Notes under the pieces: model-generated
What the model was told of the DNA's origin: nothing
What the model saw: the letters and a program-made list of their open reading frames with translations, nothing else
Database searches by the model: none
Translations under genes and position numbers: made by a program
Source of the DNA: Anoxybacillus sp.
GTDB taxonomy: Bacteria > Bacillota > Bacilli > Bacillales > Anoxybacillaceae
Reading direction: 5' to 3'
Length of the DNA: 33,694 nucleotides
Assembly: GCF_023512315.1 (NCBI RefSeq)
Contig: NZ_JAILZV010000013.1
Coordinates: 1-33,694, forward strand
Shown here: piece by piece, positions 1 through 8,437 of the stretch
Position numbering within the stretch: the stretch's first letter is position 1
How the letters are laid out: every line of letters begins with the position of its first letter

Positions 1-77
1 GCCCGCCTATCGGCGAAGATCGCACAAGCCCCACCGAGGAGGGAACGCCTCAGGCCGATGGCGCTTGGAGCTAGACA
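1..77 (-). repeat. Edge fragment of a dispersed palindromic repeat
   Basis: Read on the minus strand, the segment begins TGTCTAGCTCC (77 to 67) and runs GC-rich to the window edge. Arms at 54-62 (GCCGATGGC) and 5-14 (GCCTATCGGC) are complementary except for one bulged base, so it can fold into a long hairpin. Sequences starting GTGTCTAGCTCCAGCGCC recur as dispersed intergenic repeats in Geobacillus, Anoxybacillus and other Bacillaceae; I recall this family but cannot search for it. The element lies between the S-box terminator and whatever gene follows to the left, so it would be part of that gene's 5' leader. Only one copy is in this window and the left end is cut. Confidence 0.55.
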
Positions 78-123
78 TCGCTCCACCTAATCGTGAAATT
101 TTATACTTTCTTACCTTTCAAGT

Positions 124-152
124 AAAAAGCCTCTTCATAAGAAGAGGCTTTT
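124..152 (-). terminator. Intrinsic terminator of the leftward SAM-I riboswitch
   Basis: On the minus strand a 12-bp arm (152 to 141) pairs with 136 to 125 across a TTAT loop, and the 3' arm ends in the T run. Its 5' arm plus loop (146 to 137, CTCTTCTTAT) is also perfectly complementary to the 3' side of the aptamer P1 helix (168 to 159). This is the expected anti-terminator, mutually exclusive with SAM-bound P1. Confidence 0.9.
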
Positions 153-161
153 GGTCGTCTC

Positions 162-269
162 TTCTTATCTCTCAGCGTATTGCTGCGAGAATTAGCACCG
201 TGCTTAACGTCTGTTAAGTCGGTTGCCGGGCTTCATCGGGCTCGTCCCTCCACCTACTCTTGATAAGAA
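162..269 (-). promoter_or_regulatory. SAM-I (S-box) riboswitch aptamer, leftward (for mtnW-type operon)
   Basis: The minus strand carries the S-box core: P1 arm TTCTTATC (269 to 262), then GGAGGGACGAGCCC, GAAGCCCGGCAACC, GGTGCTAATTC, GCAG and the closing GAGAGATAAG. P1 closes at 169 to 162. By family knowledge this RNA binds S-adenosylmethionine and promotes termination when SAM is plentiful. The controlled gene lies beyond the left edge. In B. subtilis the S-box next to mtnE drives mtnW-mtnX-mtnB-mtnD, so that is the likely target, as an inference from synteny. mtnE itself lies upstream of the aptamer and is not controlled by it. Confidence 0.95.
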
Positions 270-321
270 TGCGCATATTTATTTTATTTTCCGAAAATTT
301 TTGTTTGCAAATTTAATTTGA

Positions 322-350
322 ATTATGCCAGTACTTTCTGCATTTGTCAA
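322..350 (-). promoter_or_regulatory. SigA promoter for the leftward S-box leader
   Basis: On the minus strand, TTGACA (350 to 345) is separated by 17 bp from CATAAT (327 to 322). Transcription would start near 315, about 45 nt before the aptamer. The promoter sits just downstream of the mtnE stop codon, so the leftward operon can be transcribed independently of mtnE. Confidence 0.8.
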
Positions 351-357
351 CGATTTT

Positions 358-1536
358 TTAAAAAAGCTGAAGTCGCCCAATGCGTTCTGCTGCTTCTTTC
401 AGCCGTTCTTCGCTTGTGAGCAGCCCTGTGCGCACATATCCTTCGCCATGCTCGCCAAACCCGATGCCTGGGGCGACAGCGACGTGCGCTTTTTCAAGTA
501 AAAGGTCAGCAAACGTTTCAGACGTATAGCCGTTTGGTACCGGAAGCCATGCGAAAAACGAGCCAGCTGGCGCTATGACGTTCCAGCCAATGTCACGCAG
601 CGCATGGATAAACGTATTACGCCGCGATTCGTACATCGCAACAAGTTCATGAACGCATTGTTGCGATTCTAAAAGTGCCACCGCTGCTGCTTCTTGAATC
701 GCTCCGAACAAGCTGACATATAAATGGTCTTGCAGTAAATTAATCGCCGCAATGACGCTTTCATTGCCGACCGCAAAGCCGATGCGCCAGCCTGCCATGT
801 TGTACGTTTTCGAAAACGTATAAATTTCAATGCCGACCTCTTTCGCTCCTTCTGTTTGCAAAAAGCTGATCGGTTTTTTCCCGTCAAAGCCAATCGCACC
901 GTACGCAAAATCGTGAACGACGCAAATGTGATGCTTTTCGGCAAACGAAACCGTTTCCGCAAAAAATTGTTTGGTCGCCGTCGCCCCCGTCGGATTGTTT
1001 GGATAGTTTAAAAACATTAATTTTGCTTTTCGAACCACTGCTTCTTTCAGCCCATCGTAGTCCGGTAAAAATCCGTTTTCTGCGAAGAGCGGCATCATTG
1101 CCATTTCCGCCCTAGCAAGCGCCACCCCCGACCAATAGTCAGGATAGCCAGGATCCGGCACGAGCACAACGTCGCCTGGATTTAGTAAACATTGCGGAAT
1201 TTCGACAAGCCCTGCTTTGCCGCCGAATAAAATGGCGACTTCTTTTTCCGGGTCAACCGTTACCCCATATTCCCGCTTGTAAAAGGTCGCCACTGCTTCT
1301 TTCAAAAACGAATAGCCGCGAAATGGCGAATATTTATGGTATTTCGGATTGGCAGCTGCTTGTTGAAGCGCTGCAACAATATGCGGTGGCGTTGGCTGAT
1401 CGGGGTTTCCTTGCCCTAAATTGATGACATCATGTCCTTGTGCCATCACGTTGCTCACTTTATTGACGAGCGACGCAAAAAACTGCGTTGGAAGACAATT
1501 TAATACATCCGATTGGGTAAATTTCAATGGCTCCAC
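358..1536 (-). CDS. mtnE: PLP-dependent aminotransferase MtnE (methionine salvage)
   Basis: A 392-aa fold-type I aminotransferase, close to the usual family length. Visible motifs are GYPDY near 130 (substrate/PLP pocket), NYPNNPTG at 177-184, D209 and Y212 for PLP contacts, and the Schiff-base lysine K243 in SKTYNMAGWRIG. The role, from family and synteny, is transamination of 2-keto-4-methylthiobutyrate to methionine, the last step of methionine salvage, often with glutamine as donor. The start is supported by GTAGGTGGAG just before ATG. It diverges from mtnU, which encodes an omega-amidase-type enzyme that would remove the ketoglutaramate made when glutamine is the donor. A general aromatic or branched-chain aminotransferase role cannot be excluded from sequence alone, but the neighbourhood is decisive. 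Confidence 0.93.
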   Translation of the reverse strand: MEPLKFTQSDVLNCLPTQFFASLVNKVSNVMAQGHDVINLGQGNPDQPTPPHIVAALQQAAANPKYHKYSPFRGYSFLKEAVATFYKREYGVTVDPEKEVAILFGGKAGLVEIPQCLLNPGDVVLVPDPGYPDYWSGVALARAEMAMMPLFAENGFLPDYDGLKEAVVRKAKLMFLNYPNNPTGATATKQFFAETVSFAEKHHICVVHDFAYGAIGFDGKKPISFLQTEGAKEVGIEIYTFSKTYNMAGWRIGFAVGNESVIAAINLLQDHLYVSLFGAIQEAAAVALLESQQCVHELVAMYESRRNTFIHALRDIGWNVIAPAGSFFAWLPVPNGYTSETFADLLLEKAHVAVAPGIGFGEHGEGYVRTGLLTSEERLKEAAERIGRLQLF

Positions 1537-1551
1537 CTACTCAAAAAATTC

Positions 1552-1584
1552 TTGAAATTCTAGTCAAACATCATATATCGTAAA
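1552..1584. promoter_or_regulatory. Overlapping divergent promoters of mtnU and mtnE
   Basis: Plus strand: TTGAAA (1552-1557), 16 bp, TATATC (1574-1579), for mtnU. Minus strand: TTTACG (1584-1579), 16 bp, TAGAAT (1562-1557), for mtnE. The two face-to-face promoters share almost the same DNA, so the polymerases should compete. No S-box precedes either gene. Confidence 0.5.
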
Positions 1585-1627
1585 GAATAAATTGTAAAGT
1601 ACATTTTTGCGAAAGGGGCGAAAGATT

Positions 1628-2437
1628 GTGAAAATAGCATGCTTGCAGCTCGATATTGCCTTTGGCAATCCAGCAGAAAATAAACGGCGCATGCAGCGTG
1701 AATTGGAACAAATATGCGACCAACAACTAGATGTTATCGTTCTTCCCGAACTATGGACGACAGGATATGATTTACCGAACTTGCAAACGATTGCGGACGA
1801 AGACGGGAAAGACACGAAATCATTCATTTCGGAATTAGCACAGCTATACAACGTCAATATTGTGGCTGGTTCTGTCGCGAAAAAAACGAAAACAAGTATT
1901 ACGAATACAATGTACGTTGCGAATCGAACCGGCGATATCGTCGGGGAATATAGCAAACTCCATCTTTTTCGCTTAATGGACGAACATTTGTATTTGCAAT
2001 CTGGAGATGAAACAGGTTTTTTTACGCTAGATGATACATTATGCGCAGGCGTTATTTGCTATGACATTCGCTTTCCGGAATGGATTCGTGCCCATACCGT
2101 TCAAGGGGCAACCGTGCTCTTTGTGGTGGCGGAATGGCCGCTTCCTCGTCTTTCTCATTGGCGAACGCTTTTACAAGCGCGGGCGATTGAAAACCAATGT
2201 TATGTCGTCGCGTGCAATCGGGCAGGAACAGATCCGAACAACGTCTTTGCCGGGCACTCGCTCATCATTGACCCATGGGGGAACATCGTTGCCGAAGCAG
2301 GCGAAAAGCCGTGCTCGTTAATTGGTGAAATTGATTTAACAAAAGTGAACGAAGTACGTAGCCAAATCCCGATTTTCCAAGATCGCCGGCTTGCCGCTTA
2401 CACAAAAGCAGAAAAAATTTTTAAAAAAATGTATTGA
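1628..2437 (+). CDS. mtnU: Nitrilase-superfamily omega-amidase-like protein MtnU
   Basis: A 269-aa carbon-nitrogen hydrolase with the full catalytic triad: E41 in LPELWTTGY, K110 in EYSKLHLF and C144 in GVICYDIRFPEW. The start is taken as GTG at 1628 because AAAGGGGCG lies 8 nt upstream; a TTG seven codons earlier would place that site inside the gene. In B. subtilis the orthologous position is ykrU/mtnU. Related Nit2-type enzymes hydrolyse alpha-ketoglutaramate, the product of glutamine-dependent transamination, which fits divergence from mtnE. The substrate is inferred from family and context. The stop codon overlaps the -35 box of the mtnK promoter. Confidence 0.88.
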   Translation: MKIACLQLDIAFGNPAENKRRMQRELEQICDQQLDVIVLPELWTTGYDLPNLQTIADEDGKDTKSFISELAQLYNVNIVAGSVAKKTKTSITNTMYVANRTGDIVGEYSKLHLFRLMDEHLYLQSGDETGFFTLDDTLCAGVICYDIRFPEWIRAHTVQGATVLFVVAEWPLPRLSHWRTLLQARAIENQCYVVACNRAGTDPNNVFAGHSLIIDPWGNIVAEAGEKPCSLIGEIDLTKVNEVRSQIPIFQDRRLAAYTKAEKIFKKMY

Positions 2438-2463
2438 CAAAACAAACCAATGCCATGTATGAT
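2434..2463 (+). promoter_or_regulatory. SigA promoter for the mtnK-mtnA riboswitch leader
   Basis: A perfect TTGACA (2434-2439) is 18 bp from TATGAT (2458-2463). The -35 box overlaps the TGA stop of mtnU. The predicted start near 2470 leaves about 55 nt before the S-box aptamer. Confidence 0.8.
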
Positions 2464-2523
2464 TCGAATCAAGTGAGCTAACGGAACTTTCACATTGTTT
2501 CTAACATTCAAATAACGATAACA

Positions 2524-2623
2524 CTCTTATCAAGAGCAGGCGGAGGGACGAGCCCAATGAAGCCCGGCAACCGGCGATGACGCACGGTGCTAATTCTTGC
2601 AGCAATAGGCTGAGAGATAAGAG
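2524..2623 (+). promoter_or_regulatory. SAM-I (S-box) riboswitch aptamer upstream of mtnK
   Basis: P1 arms CTCTTATC (2524-2531) and GATAAGAG (2616-2623) enclose the S-box core: GGAGGGACGAGCCC, GAAGCCCGGCAACC, CACGGTGCTAATTC, GCAG and GAGAGATAAG. The anti-terminator is visible: AAGAGGT (2619-2625), which includes the 3' P1 strand, is complementary to ACCTCTT (2642-2648) in the terminator's 5' arm. SAM binding should hold P1 closed and allow termination before mtnK. Confidence 0.96.
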
Positions 2624-2639
2624 GTGCGAAGCGAACTTC

Positions 2640-2670
2640 AAACCTCTTTCGAAAGCGAAAGAGGTTTTTT
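2640..2670 (+). terminator. Riboswitch-controlled intrinsic terminator before mtnK
   Basis: A 12-bp stem (2640-2651 with 2656-2667), loop AAAG, runs into six T residues (2665-2670). It is the expression platform of the S-box just upstream and competes with the 2619-2625/2642-2648 anti-terminator. Confidence 0.93.
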
Positions 2671-2682
2671 ATTTTAGCTTAA

Positions 2683-3876
<1,194 letters not shown>

Positions 3877-3907
3877 CGGCACATTAGAACACGAAAGGAA
3901 GAACGAT

Positions 3908-4963
3908 ATGGCTCATTTGCTTTCCATTCCGCGCTCGGTTGAATGGAACGAAACACATCTTACCATTTTAAATCAACAAAAGCTCCCTTTTCAGACTGAA
4001 TATTTAGAATTAAAAGAACTAGAAGATGTTTGGGATGCGATTGCCACATTAAAAGTGCGTGGGGCGCCAGCAATCGGAATAACGGCCGCTTATGGACTTG
4101 CACTTGCTGCTCAACGGTATGACGGCACACTCTCGGAATTTCAAACGCAGCTCCGAAACAACCGCGATTATTTAGCAAGCGCCCGCCCCACCGCGGTCAA
4201 CTTAGTTTGGGCGCTCGATCGCCTTGTCACAAGCGCCGCGAAAGCTACATCGGTGAACGAAGCGAAAACGACGCTCGTTCATGAAGCGATTCGCATACAA
4301 GTGGAAGACGAGGAAACGTGCCGAACAATTGGCGAATACGCACTATCGCTATTTCAAGAAGGCGACCGCGTGTTGACGATCTGCAATGCCGGCTCGATCG
4401 CCACCGCTCGCTACGGAACAGCGCTTGCGCCATTTTATCTCGCGAAAGAAAGAGGTGTCCATCTTCATGTCTATGCATCAGAAACGCGCCCGGTGCTGCA
4501 AGGAGCAAGGCTAACGACGTGGGAACTAATGCAAGCGGGCATTGATGTCACACTTATTACCGATAACATGGCAGCGCAAACGATGAAAAAGAAGCGCATT
4601 AACGCTGTCATCGTTGGAGCTGATCGAATCGCAGCAAACGGGGACACGGCGAATAAAATTGGAACGTTCGGGCTTGCGCTGCTCGCTAAATCTTTCGGCA
4701 TTCCGTTTTACGTCGCTGCCCCGCTGTCAACCATTGATTTGGCAACGAAAACAGGGGATGATATTCCGATTGAGGAGCGAAATCCAGAAGAAGTGACCCA
4801 TCTCGCCGGAACACGAATTGCTCCTGAAGGCGTCAACGTCTACAATCCGGCGTTTGACGTCACGCCAAACCAGCTCATTACTGCCATTATTACCGAAAAA
4901 GGAATCATCTGCGGCAATTATAAAACGGCATTACCAACACTTTTTGCATCGGCTACGAAATAG
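3908..4963 (+). CDS. mtnA: S-methyl-5-thioribose-1-phosphate isomerase MtnA
   Basis: A 351-aa protein of the eIF2B-alpha/MtnA family, which converts 5-methylthioribose-1-phosphate (aldose) to 5-methylthioribulose-1-phosphate. Family signatures are KVRGAPAIG (49-57), the catalytic cysteine C159 in [16 protein letters not shown] and the catalytic aspartate D239 in [17 protein letters not shown]. The start at 3908 is chosen because GAAAGGAAG lies just upstream and the protein then begins [13 protein letters not shown], the usual family start; a frame extending 20 codons further upstream overlaps mtnK and lacks support. It is cotranscribed with mtnK under the S-box. The next enzyme of the pathway (mtnB) would be encoded beyond the left edge. 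Confidence 0.96.
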   Translation: MAHLLSIPRSVEWNETHLTILNQQKLPFQTEYLELKELEDVWDAIATLKVRGAPAIGITAAYGLALAAQRYDGTLSEFQTQLRNNRDYLASARPTAVNLVWALDRLVTSAAKATSVNEAKTTLVHEAIRIQVEDEETCRTIGEYALSLFQEGDRVLTICNAGSIATARYGTALAPFYLAKERGVHLHVYASETRPVLQGARLTTWELMQAGIDVTLITDNMAAQTMKKKRINAVIVGADRIAANGDTANKIGTFGLALLAKSFGIPFYVAAPLSTIDLATKTGDDIPIEERNPEEVTHLAGTRIAPEGVNVYNPAFDVTPNQLITAIITEKGIICGNYKTALPTLFASATK

Positions 4964-4981
4964 GAATGTTTCCCCATCGGC

Positions 4982-5010
4982 TTACAAACCTATTTATGAT
5001 ATGATAGGAT
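4982..5010 (+). promoter_or_regulatory. Possible promoter of the CheX-like gene
   Basis: TTACAA (4982-4987), 17 bp, TAGGAT (5005-5010), about 50 bp before the CheX-like start. No convincing terminator was seen between mtnA and this gene, so read-through from the S-box operon is also possible. Confidence 0.4.
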
Positions 5011-5058
5011 AAAAGCATAAAACGATGCGTGTATTCGTATGAACGGGGGAACAATTGG

Positions 5059-5514
5059 ATGAAGATGATGACTACAGTGCTCACACAACTATTAAACAGC
5101 ACGATCCACTCCATTAAAATGGTCATTCCAGCAGGCATTCAGATTGGAAAACCAGCGCTTTATACAGCGAACTCACTCCAGTCTTCGTTGTCGGTTTTAA
5201 TCGGAATGACTGGACAAGTTCATGGGCAATTGGTCATTGGGGGCACTGCGTCTTTATTTTCGCAAATTAGCCAAATGATGTACGGGATGATGCTAGAAGG
5301 TGAAATGCTTGAGTCGTTTACGTGTGAGCTTGGGAATATGATTGCTGGACAACTAGTAACACACGCCTCAAGCCAGCAATTAACGATGGACATTACTCCC
5401 CCGACATTGCTCGTTGGTGAAACAAGTGTCAAAGGGTTTCAAAAAGCGATTCTCGTTCCGGTGAGCGTAGAGGAAAAGGGGACGTTAAACGTCATCGTTA
5501 CCGTGCATGAATAG
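5059..5514 (+). CDS. CheX-like CheC/CheX-family phosphatase, stand-alone
   Basis: A 151-aa single-domain protein. It carries the active-site signature of CheC/CheX/FliY phosphatases, an E-x2-N pair (E90 and N93 in CELGNMIAGQ) on a predicted helix, followed about 22 residues later by the conserved proline (TPP, 113-115). Such proteins dephosphorylate CheY-P or other response-regulator receiver domains. The single E-x2-N site and length resemble CheX rather than two-site CheC. The start at 5059 has GGGGGA 8 nt upstream; the frame extends ten codons further but without a ribosome site. No chemotaxis gene is adjacent, so the partner is unknown. It separates mtnA from ogt, which are neighbours in B. 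subtilis. Confidence 0.82.
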   Translation: MKMMTTVLTQLLNSTIHSIKMVIPAGIQIGKPALYTANSLQSSLSVLIGMTGQVHGQLVIGGTASLFSQISQMMYGMMLEGEMLESFTCELGNMIAGQLVTHASSQQLTMDITPPTLLVGETSVKGFQKAILVPVSVEEKGTLNVIVTVHE

Positions 5515-5517
5515 AAG

Positions 5518-5555
5518 AAAAAAAACTAGAAGCAGCCGGCGCTTCTAGTTTTTTT
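5518..5555. terminator. Bidirectional terminator between cheX-like gene and ogt
   Basis: A long A-rich/T-rich inverted repeat with core CTAGAAGC/GCTTCTAG and loop around AGCCGG, flanked by runs of A on the left and T on the right. It can terminate both converging transcripts and overlaps the ogt stop codon. Confidence 0.88.
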
Positions 5556-6057
5556 ATCCGCTTCTATAATGCTGCTCTAACTGAAGCAGCTTTTCTTTTA
5601 CGTCCGTTCGGTTCCCTGCATACCCTGTTAACGCGTTGTTTTTTCCGATGACGCGATGGCACGGGACAATAATGGCTAGCTCGTTCGCCCGATTTGCCTG
5701 TCCGACAGCACGAACTGCTTTCGGATGGCCAATTTTTTCGGCAATGTCGCTGTAGCTTGCCGTTTCACCATATGGAATATCGCAAAGCGCTTGCCATACT
5801 TTTTGTTGAAACAGCGTTCCTTCCCATTTCACCGGCAGTTGAAACACGGTTCGTTTCCCGCGAAAATATTCGTCTAGTTGCTTTACCGCTTCTTGTAGTA
5901 ATGGGGCGTCGCTTTTTACGAATTCGTATTGATTATTCATCTTTTCCCAACCGTCGGCAAATAGCTCGACATGAACGATCGCTTCGCCATCGGAAATGAT
6001 ATAAATATCGCCAAACTCTTTCGTTTTATATACTGCATACTCCCGTTTCTTCATCAT
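5554..6057 (-). CDS. ogt: Methylated-DNA-protein cysteine methyltransferase Ogt
   Basis: A 167-aa O6-alkylguanine-DNA alkyltransferase. The active-site motif IVPCHRVIG places the acceptor cysteine at C133. The helix-turn-helix with its arginine finger region (KAVRAVGQANRANEL, 113-127) precedes it, and the N-terminal domain is typical for Ogt. It repairs O6-methylguanine by irreversible methyl transfer to itself. The start at 6057 (or the adjacent ATG at 6054) follows GGGTGG at a usable distance; a longer frame to 6108 has no better site and would deepen the overlap. The chosen start overlaps the end of the upstream kinase gene by about 30 nt, suggesting translational coupling. The ogt-kinE neighbourhood is shared with B. 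subtilis. Confidence 0.93.
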   Translation of the reverse strand: MMKKREYAVYKTKEFGDIYIISDGEAIVHVELFADGWEKMNNQYEFVKSDAPLLQEAVKQLDEYFRGKRTVFQLPVKWEGTLFQQKVWQALCDIPYGETASYSDIAEKIGHPKAVRAVGQANRANELAIIVPCHRVIGKNNALTGYAGNRTDVKEKLLQLEQHYRSG

Positions 6058-8257
6058 CTGCATCCACCCGCTCGATTGGCAATGTAATATGGAAAGTCGT
6101 CCCGACACCTACTTCGCTTTCGACATCAATTTTCCCTTGATGCTCCTCAATAATTTTATAACTAACCATCAATCCAAGTCCAGTCCCGCGCTCTTTTGTC
6201 GTATAAAATGGCTCACCCAGCTTTTTTAATTTATCTTCTGGAATGCCACATCCTTGGTCTGTAACGGAAATGCGGATATAGTCCGAGCCGATTTTGTGAA
6301 TGCGAACATGAATATCGCCGCCTTTTGGCATGACTTCAATCGCGTTTTTCAAAATGTTAATAAACACTTGTTTTAATTGATTTGGTTCGCAGTAAAGAAG
6401 CGGCAACGTTTCTTCGAAATCAGCAATAATTTGTACGTTATGCATCATCGCCTGTGCGCTAATTAAGTCAATCGTATCTTTCATAATTTTGCATACGTCG
6501 TTTTGTTTATATTGCACTGCTTGCGGCTTTGCCAACACGAGAAACTCTGTAATAATCGACTCAATCCGCTTTAATTCGGACATAATCACATCAAAATACA
6601 TCGAATAATCGTCTTTTATGCTACCTTGCAACAACTGGATAAACCCTTTTAACGCCGTCATCGGATTGCGTATTTCGTGGGCGATGCCGGCGGCTAACTC
6701 TCCGACAACGTTTAACGTATCCGATTTGCGAAGCTGCCATTCCAGCTCTTTCTTTTCGGTGACATCGCGAAGCATCATCATGCCAACGCCTGCAATAATT
6801 TCTTTTTTCAGCGAAAGTTCAATGATTCGCTGCTCTCCTTCTTTTGTTAGCACCGCCATTTCCCCGTATGCTTCGCCTAGCTGCTCGCACTGTTTAACGA
6901 GTTTGTCAAACACTTTTCGTTCTTTTTCTGGGATGCACGTAAGAAACGACTGCGCAAGCAACTGTTCCTTCGTCGTTTGAAAAATGTCGCACGCAATCGG
7001 ATTAACATCTAAAATTCGATACCCTTCTCCCCACAGTAAAATGCCGTTCATCGAATGGTCGAAAATGCTGCGAAATTTTTGCTCACTTTCCTGCAACTCT
7101 TTTTCCATCTTCCCTCTTTCGGTCACATTGCGGAAAATTGCTAAATGATAGCCGTCAATCACGCCTTGCTTCATCGTAAACTCAAGTTGTTTATCTTCGC
7201 CGTTTGGCATATGAAACGTTAATTCGTCGCGAATTTCCCCCGTTTTCCGAAATTGTTCTAAGACGTGATGCACTTTCTCATCATAGTCAATAAAATCGAG
7301 CAAGTTTCTCCGCACAAGCAAACTGAGCGGAAGTTCAAACGTCCGGCTCGCTGCTGGGTTGGCATTGAGGATGTGCCCGCTATCATTCCAAATCAAAATC
7401 GCTTCGTGGGCTTGCTCGAAAATGGCGCGAAATCGTTCTTCACTTTTTTGTAGCTTTATTTCCATGTTTTTCTTTTCGGTGACATCGCGCATAATCGCCA
7501 TAAAAAATCCGCTATAGATGTTCGAGGTCATCGTTAATTCAAACATTTTGACCGTTCCGTCAAAACGAATGAGCGATAGCTCCCCTTTCGCTGTCCCTTT
7601 TTCTTTTAATTCAACAAGCAACTCAACGAAATCATCCTTGCATTGCCTTGCCACAAATTGTTGAAACGATAAATGAAGCAGCTTTTCTTTTTCTAAATTT
7701 AAACTCATACAAAACGCTGGATTGACGTCCACAAACCGCCCAAACTCATCAAAAATGACAATGCTATCGACAGCGCGGTTAAACACATCTTTAAATAAAA
7801 ATTCGTTAATAATCCGCTCCCGCTCTAACACTTTGCGCGCAGAAATATCGCGCATAATCGCTAAATCAAAGCGATTAAACGCGTCTTTTTTCATCGAAAA
7901 TTCAATATGCTTAATTTTTCCGTCCTTTAATTTTATCAACAGCTCATCGCTAAACGAGCCGAATTTTTGCAGCATCGATTGCTGAAATAATAAAATATCC
8001 GGAGGGACTAACTCAAGAAACATTTGAAAACGCTTTCCTACTAATTCTTCCTTTTCCATTTCAAACAGATGGCATGCTGCTTCGTTGACCTCGACAAATT
8101 CGCCACTTTTATCAAAAATAATAATCGCATCTAATGACCGTTCAAAAATAATCGCATAACCACTTAATTGTTCTTTCAACCGCCGGTTTTCTTCTTCTAA
8201 TGATTTCACATTGACGATTAATTCTTGTTTTTCACTAGGAGAAAGGCTGTTGCTCAT
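6026..8257 (-). CDS. kinE: Multi-PAS sporulation sensor histidine kinase (KinE-like)
   Basis: A 743-aa soluble kinase without membrane segments. After a short coiled coil (10-30) come four PAS domains (about 33-143, 155-265, 275-385 and 395-505), each ending in a DVT/DIS-type motif. HisKA follows with the phospho-acceptor H527 in AAGIAHEIRNPMTALKGF, then HATPase_c with the N-box (N634, N638), D667 in DQGCGIP and the GTGLGL lid at 691-696. Length, domain order and linkage to ogt and mtn genes match B. subtilis KinE, which feeds phosphate into the Spo0F/Spo0A phosphorelay; that role is inferred. GGGGGAGG precedes ATG. A SigH-like pair (AGGAGTA, 13 bp, CGAAT on the minus strand near 8302-8325) and TTGACG are candidate promoter elements, neither certain. 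Confidence 0.88.
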   Translation of the reverse strand: MSNSLSPSEKQELIVNVKSLEEENRRLKEQLSGYAIIFERSLDAIIIFDKSGEFVEVNEAACHLFEMEKEELVGKRFQMFLELVPPDILLFQQSMLQKFGSFSDELLIKLKDGKIKHIEFSMKKDAFNRFDLAIMRDISARKVLERERIINEFLFKDVFNRAVDSIVIFDEFGRFVDVNPAFCMSLNLEKEKLLHLSFQQFVARQCKDDFVELLVELKEKGTAKGELSLIRFDGTVKMFELTMTSNIYSGFFMAIMRDVTEKKNMEIKLQKSEERFRAIFEQAHEAILIWNDSGHILNANPAASRTFELPLSLLVRRNLLDFIDYDEKVHHVLEQFRKTGEIRDELTFHMPNGEDKQLEFTMKQGVIDGYHLAIFRNVTERGKMEKELQESEQKFRSIFDHSMNGILLWGEGYRILDVNPIACDIFQTTKEQLLAQSFLTCIPEKERKVFDKLVKQCEQLGEAYGEMAVLTKEGEQRIIELSLKKEIIAGVGMMMLRDVTEKKELEWQLRKSDTLNVVGELAAGIAHEIRNPMTALKGFIQLLQGSIKDDYSMYFDVIMSELKRIESIITEFLVLAKPQAVQYKQNDVCKIMKDTIDLISAQAMMHNVQIIADFEETLPLLYCEPNQLKQVFINILKNAIEVMPKGGDIHVRIHKIGSDYIRISVTDQGCGIPEDKLKKLGEPFYTTKERGTGLGLMVSYKIIEEHQGKIDVESEVGVGTTFHITLPIERVDADDEETGVCSI

Positions 8258-8392
8258 TATCGTTCCTCCCCCAACCGCATAATATCAACAATCAATATAT
8301 ATTCGTCAAAAAAAAAGGTACTCCTGCTACATATTTTAAAATTTTCCGAAAACATCCCACTTGCTCAGTTTGTTTTATTTTTTTATATATTG

Positions 8393-8401
8393 TGTTATAC
8401 T
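8393..8401 (+). promoter_or_regulatory. Extended -10 promoter of the radical SAM gene
   Basis: TGT-TATACT (TGN extended -10 at 8393-8395, hexamer 8396-8401) in a T-rich context about 37 bp before the start codon. The -35 element is poor, as is common for extended -10 promoters. Confidence 0.5.
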
Positions 8402-8437
8402 AAAATGTTGACGCTTATATTAAAGGGGTTTTTTACG

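Noticed and set aside
8225..8437. Upstream extension of the radical SAM protein by about 70 residues
   Set aside because: It crosses the promoter and the divergent kinase start, lacks a Shine-Dalgarno, and the shorter form begins at the domain.
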